Source of the DNA: Streptomyces agglomeratus
GTDB taxonomy: Bacteria > Actinomycetota > Actinomycetes > Streptomycetales > Streptomycetaceae
DNA length: 64,000 bases
Direction: 5' to 3'
Assembly: GCF_001746415.1 (NCBI RefSeq)
Contig: NZ_MEHJ01000001.1
Span: forward strand, 5,586,501-5,650,500
Part shown: piece by piece, positions 62,363 through 64,000 of the stretch
Layout of the letters: each line of letters starts with the position of its first letter
How positions within the stretch are numbered: the first letter of the stretch is position 1
Notes under the pieces: generated by a model
Told to the model about the DNA's origin: nothing
What the model saw: only the letters and a program-made list of their open reading frames with translations
Databases searched by the model: none
Program-made: the position numbers and the translations under genes

Positions 62363-63391
62363 TCAGACCTGGCCGGCCTTCTCCAGGGCGGTGCAGCAGG
62401 TGTCGACGATCAGACGCGTGACGACGTACGGGTCGACGTTCGCGTTCGGCCGGCGGTCCTCGATGTAGCCCTTGCGCTCCAGGCCGACCTGCCACGGGAT
62501 ACGGACCGAGGCGCCGCGGTCGGAGACGCCGTAGCTGTACTCGTTCCAGGGGGCGGTCTCGTGCAGGCCGGTGAGGCGGTCGTCGATGCCCGCGCCGTAG
62601 TTCTTGACGTGGTCCATCGGCTTCGAGCCCTCGCCCAGCGACTCGCACGCGGTGATGATCGCGTCGTAACCCTCGCGCATCGCCTTCGTGGAGAAGTTGG
62701 TGTGCGCGCCCGCGCCGTTCCAGTCGCCCTTGACCGGCTTCGGGTCGAGGGTCGCGGAGACGTTGAAGTCCTCGGCGGTGCGGTAGAGCAGCCAGCGGGC
62801 GACCCACAGCTGGTCGGCGACCTCCAGCGGCGCCAGCGGACCGACCTGGAACTCCCACTGGCCCGGCATGACCTCGGCGTTGATGCCGGAGATGCCCAGA
62901 CCGGCGGCGAGGCAGTGGTCGAGGTGCTTCTCGACGATCTCACGGCCGAAGATCTCGTCGGCGCCGACACCGCAGTAGTAACCGCCCTGCGCGGCCGGGA
63001 AGCCGTTGACCGGGAAGCCGAGCGGACGCTGGCCGTCGAAGAAGGTGTACTCCTGCTCGATGCCGAAGATCGGCTCCTGGCCGGAGAACTGCTCGGCGAC
63101 CGGACGCAGCAGCGCACGCATGTTGGTCTCGTGCGGCGTCATGTCGATGTTGAGGACCTCGCACATGACGAGTACGTCGTCGCCGCCGCGGATCGGGTCC
63201 GGGCAGGAGAACACGGGGTTCAGGACGAGGTCGGACGCGTGACCCACGGCCTGGTTCGTGCTGGACCCGTCGAAGCCCCAGACAGGCAGCTCGGCGCCGT
63301 CGGCCTGTATCTTCGTCTTCGAGCGAAGCTTGGCGGTCGGCTCGGTGCCGTCGATCCAGATGTACTCGGCCTTGAAGGTCACGGACGCCAT
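62363..63391 (-). CDS. glnII: Glutamine synthetase type II (eukaryotic-like)
   Basis: ATP-dependent synthesis of glutamine from glutamate and ammonia. The 342-residue protein is of the short GSII class found in eukaryotes, rhizobia and actinomycetes: KAEYIWIDGTEPTAKLRSKT, WGFDGSSTNQA, GIEQEYTFFDGQRPLGFP, PGQWEFQVGP, KGDWNGAGAHTNFSTKAM and RGASVRIPWQV. GSII enzymes are heat-labile, not adenylylated, and controlled mainly by transcription through GlnR. AAAGG directly abuts the ATG. A GlnR-like box lies 80-145 bases upstream and a strong terminator follows. Confidence 0.97.
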   Translation of the reverse strand: MASVTFKAEYIWIDGTEPTAKLRSKTKIQADGAELPVWGFDGSSTNQAVGHASDLVLNPVFSCPDPIRGGDDVLVMCEVLNIDMTPHETNMRALLRPVAEQFSGQEPIFGIEQEYTFFDGQRPLGFPVNGFPAAQGGYYCGVGADEIFGREIVEKHLDHCLAAGLGISGINAEVMPGQWEFQVGPLAPLEVADQLWVARWLLYRTAEDFNVSATLDPKPVKGDWNGAGAHTNFSTKAMREGYDAIITACESLGEGSKPMDHVKNYGAGIDDRLTGLHETAPWNEYSYGVSDRGASVRIPWQVGLERKGYIEDRRPNANVDPYVVTRLIVDTCCTALEKAGQV

Positions 63392-63469
63392 CCTTTGCGG
63401 GTGCTGCTGCGGTACTGCGGCTGGTGAGGGCAGCTTCGCAAGCGCTGATTTCCCGTCCGTTGCCCGATT

Positions 63470-63535
63470 GTGAACCCCGTGTTACTCAGGTTTCCTCCGT
63501 ATCACGCCCGCGCGTCACGACCGTTTTCCGGTCAC
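63470..63535 (-). promoter_or_regulatory. GlnR-like binding sites upstream of glnII
   Basis: On the minus strand: GTGAT-N6-GAAAC (63505-63490), four bases, then GTAAC-N6-TTCAC (63485-63470). These match the GTnAC-N6-GAAAC pattern of GlnR boxes. Two more GTGAC half-sites lie at 63514-63518 and 63531-63535. The rest of the 342-base gap to the Gfo/Idh gene has no gene. Confidence 0.65.
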
Positions 63536-63733
63536 GAAGGCGAGGACGGCGCCGACGGCATCCAGCGCCTTGCTGGTGGGGCGGAGTCGGGGCGCCCGTT
63601 GACGGCCGACTCGGCGAGGTGTGGCCGCCGCCGTGTACGACGATCAGCTCGGCGCCGCCGGGGAGAGGGGGAGTCGCCCGGATCGCCGTCGACGCCCTGC
63701 GTGCCCCCCGACGGTCCGGGCACACTGGCGGGC

Positions 63734-64000
63734 ATGACCGAATCATCGACGCGGCCCCGCATCGGACTGCTCGGCACCGGCCCCTGGGCGGCCGGCACCC
63801 ACGCTCCGGCGCTCGCCGCGCATCCCCGCGCCGGTTTCGCGGGCGTCTGGGGCCGCAGGCCCGAGGCGGCCGCCGCGCTCGCCGCCGCCCACGGCACGAC
63901 GGCGTACGACGACGTCGACGCCCTCTTCGCGGCGTGCGACGCGGTGGCGATCGCACTGCCGCCGGACGTCCAGGCCCCGCTGGCGGTACGGGCCGCTGCC
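63734..64000 (+). CDS. Gfo/Idh/MocA family oxidoreductase, N-terminal part
   Basis: First 89 residues of an NAD(P)-dependent oxidoreductase, cut by the right edge. The Rossmann motif RIGLLGTGPWAAGTHAPALA (residues 9-28), then GFAGVWGRRPEAAAALAAAH and DALFAACDAVAIALPPDVQA, are standard for this family, which acts mostly on sugars, inositols or bile-pigment-like substrates. Substrate unknown. It is divergent from glnII. Confidence 0.85.
   Translation, partial: MTESSTRPRIGLLGTGPWAAGTHAPALAAHPRAGFAGVWGRRPEAAAALAAAHGTTAYDDVDALFAACDAVAIALPPDVQAPLAVRAAA

Noticed and set aside
1..64000. Biosynthetic gene cluster, prophage or integrated element
   Set aside because: No PKS/NRPS/terpene core enzymes, integrase, transposase or att-like repeats next to tRNA genes were seen; no tRNA or rRNA genes were recognised.

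Overview
The window is high-GC (roughly 70%) actinobacterial chromosome with the codon use, leaderless or weak Shine-Dalgarno starts, GTG/TTG starts and gene families of Streptomyces. From memory, gene order matches the S. coelicolor segment running from panB (about SCO2256) down to glnII (SCO2210). No rRNA, tRNA, CRISPR array, transposase, integrase or prophage genes were seen. This is core chromosome, with local changes.

Layout. 1-7 kb: a DrrAB-type exporter (cut by the left edge), panB, a membrane-anchored endonuclease/exonuclease/phosphatase-fold protein, an MFS exporter and nadE. 7-13 kb: small enzymes and membrane proteins, and a three-gene operon of exported or membrane-anchored proteins (Cys-containing hypothetical, DUF3105, DUF305). 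13.4-16.1 kb: a cold-shock block with a DEAD-box RNA helicase and a CspA-family protein, both with long leaders, then a MerR-like regulator. 16.4-24.6 kb: nitrogen genes glnA2 (gamma-glutamylpolyamine synthetase type) and glnE, separated by a SRPBCC protein, a flavin oxidase-like protein and a large exported PIG-L deacetylase. As given, glnE carries an apparent one-base frameshift between its two catalytic halves.

25.6-42.1 kb: the maltodextrin/starch block. The importer malEFG sits in the middle. On each side lies an alpha-glucosidase gene next to a LacI-family regulator gene, in mirror-image orientation (malR and a glucosidase on the left, aglA and a second LacI gene on the right). Then come an exported alpha-amylase with a starch-binding domain and a 1772-residue exported amylase-pullulanase. 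CTTGCAAG-type elements sit before malE and its divergent glucosidase and before the amylase, so one regulon is likely. Exported enzymes would cut starch to maltodextrins, MalEFG would import them (the ATPase, MsiK in streptomycetes, is not here), and the cytoplasmic glucosidases would release glucose.

42-64 kb: a GNAT protein, a tautomerase-fold isomerase, a TetR/flavo-iron-sulphur reductase/di-iron-like hydrolase operon, a large transmembrane protein with a sigma-factor-like N-terminus, a Tat-exported GH89 alpha-N-acetylglucosaminidase, a DUF1996 protein with an Asp/Gln repeat, a CMD/MarR divergent pair around a perfect 14-bp inverted repeat, a NarL-type two-component system, a His/Met-rich membrane protein beside a PepSY protein, an MscS channel, a winged-helix regulator, a small Cys-Cys ORF, glnII with a GlnR-like box, and the start of a Gfo/Idh oxidoreductase at the right edge.
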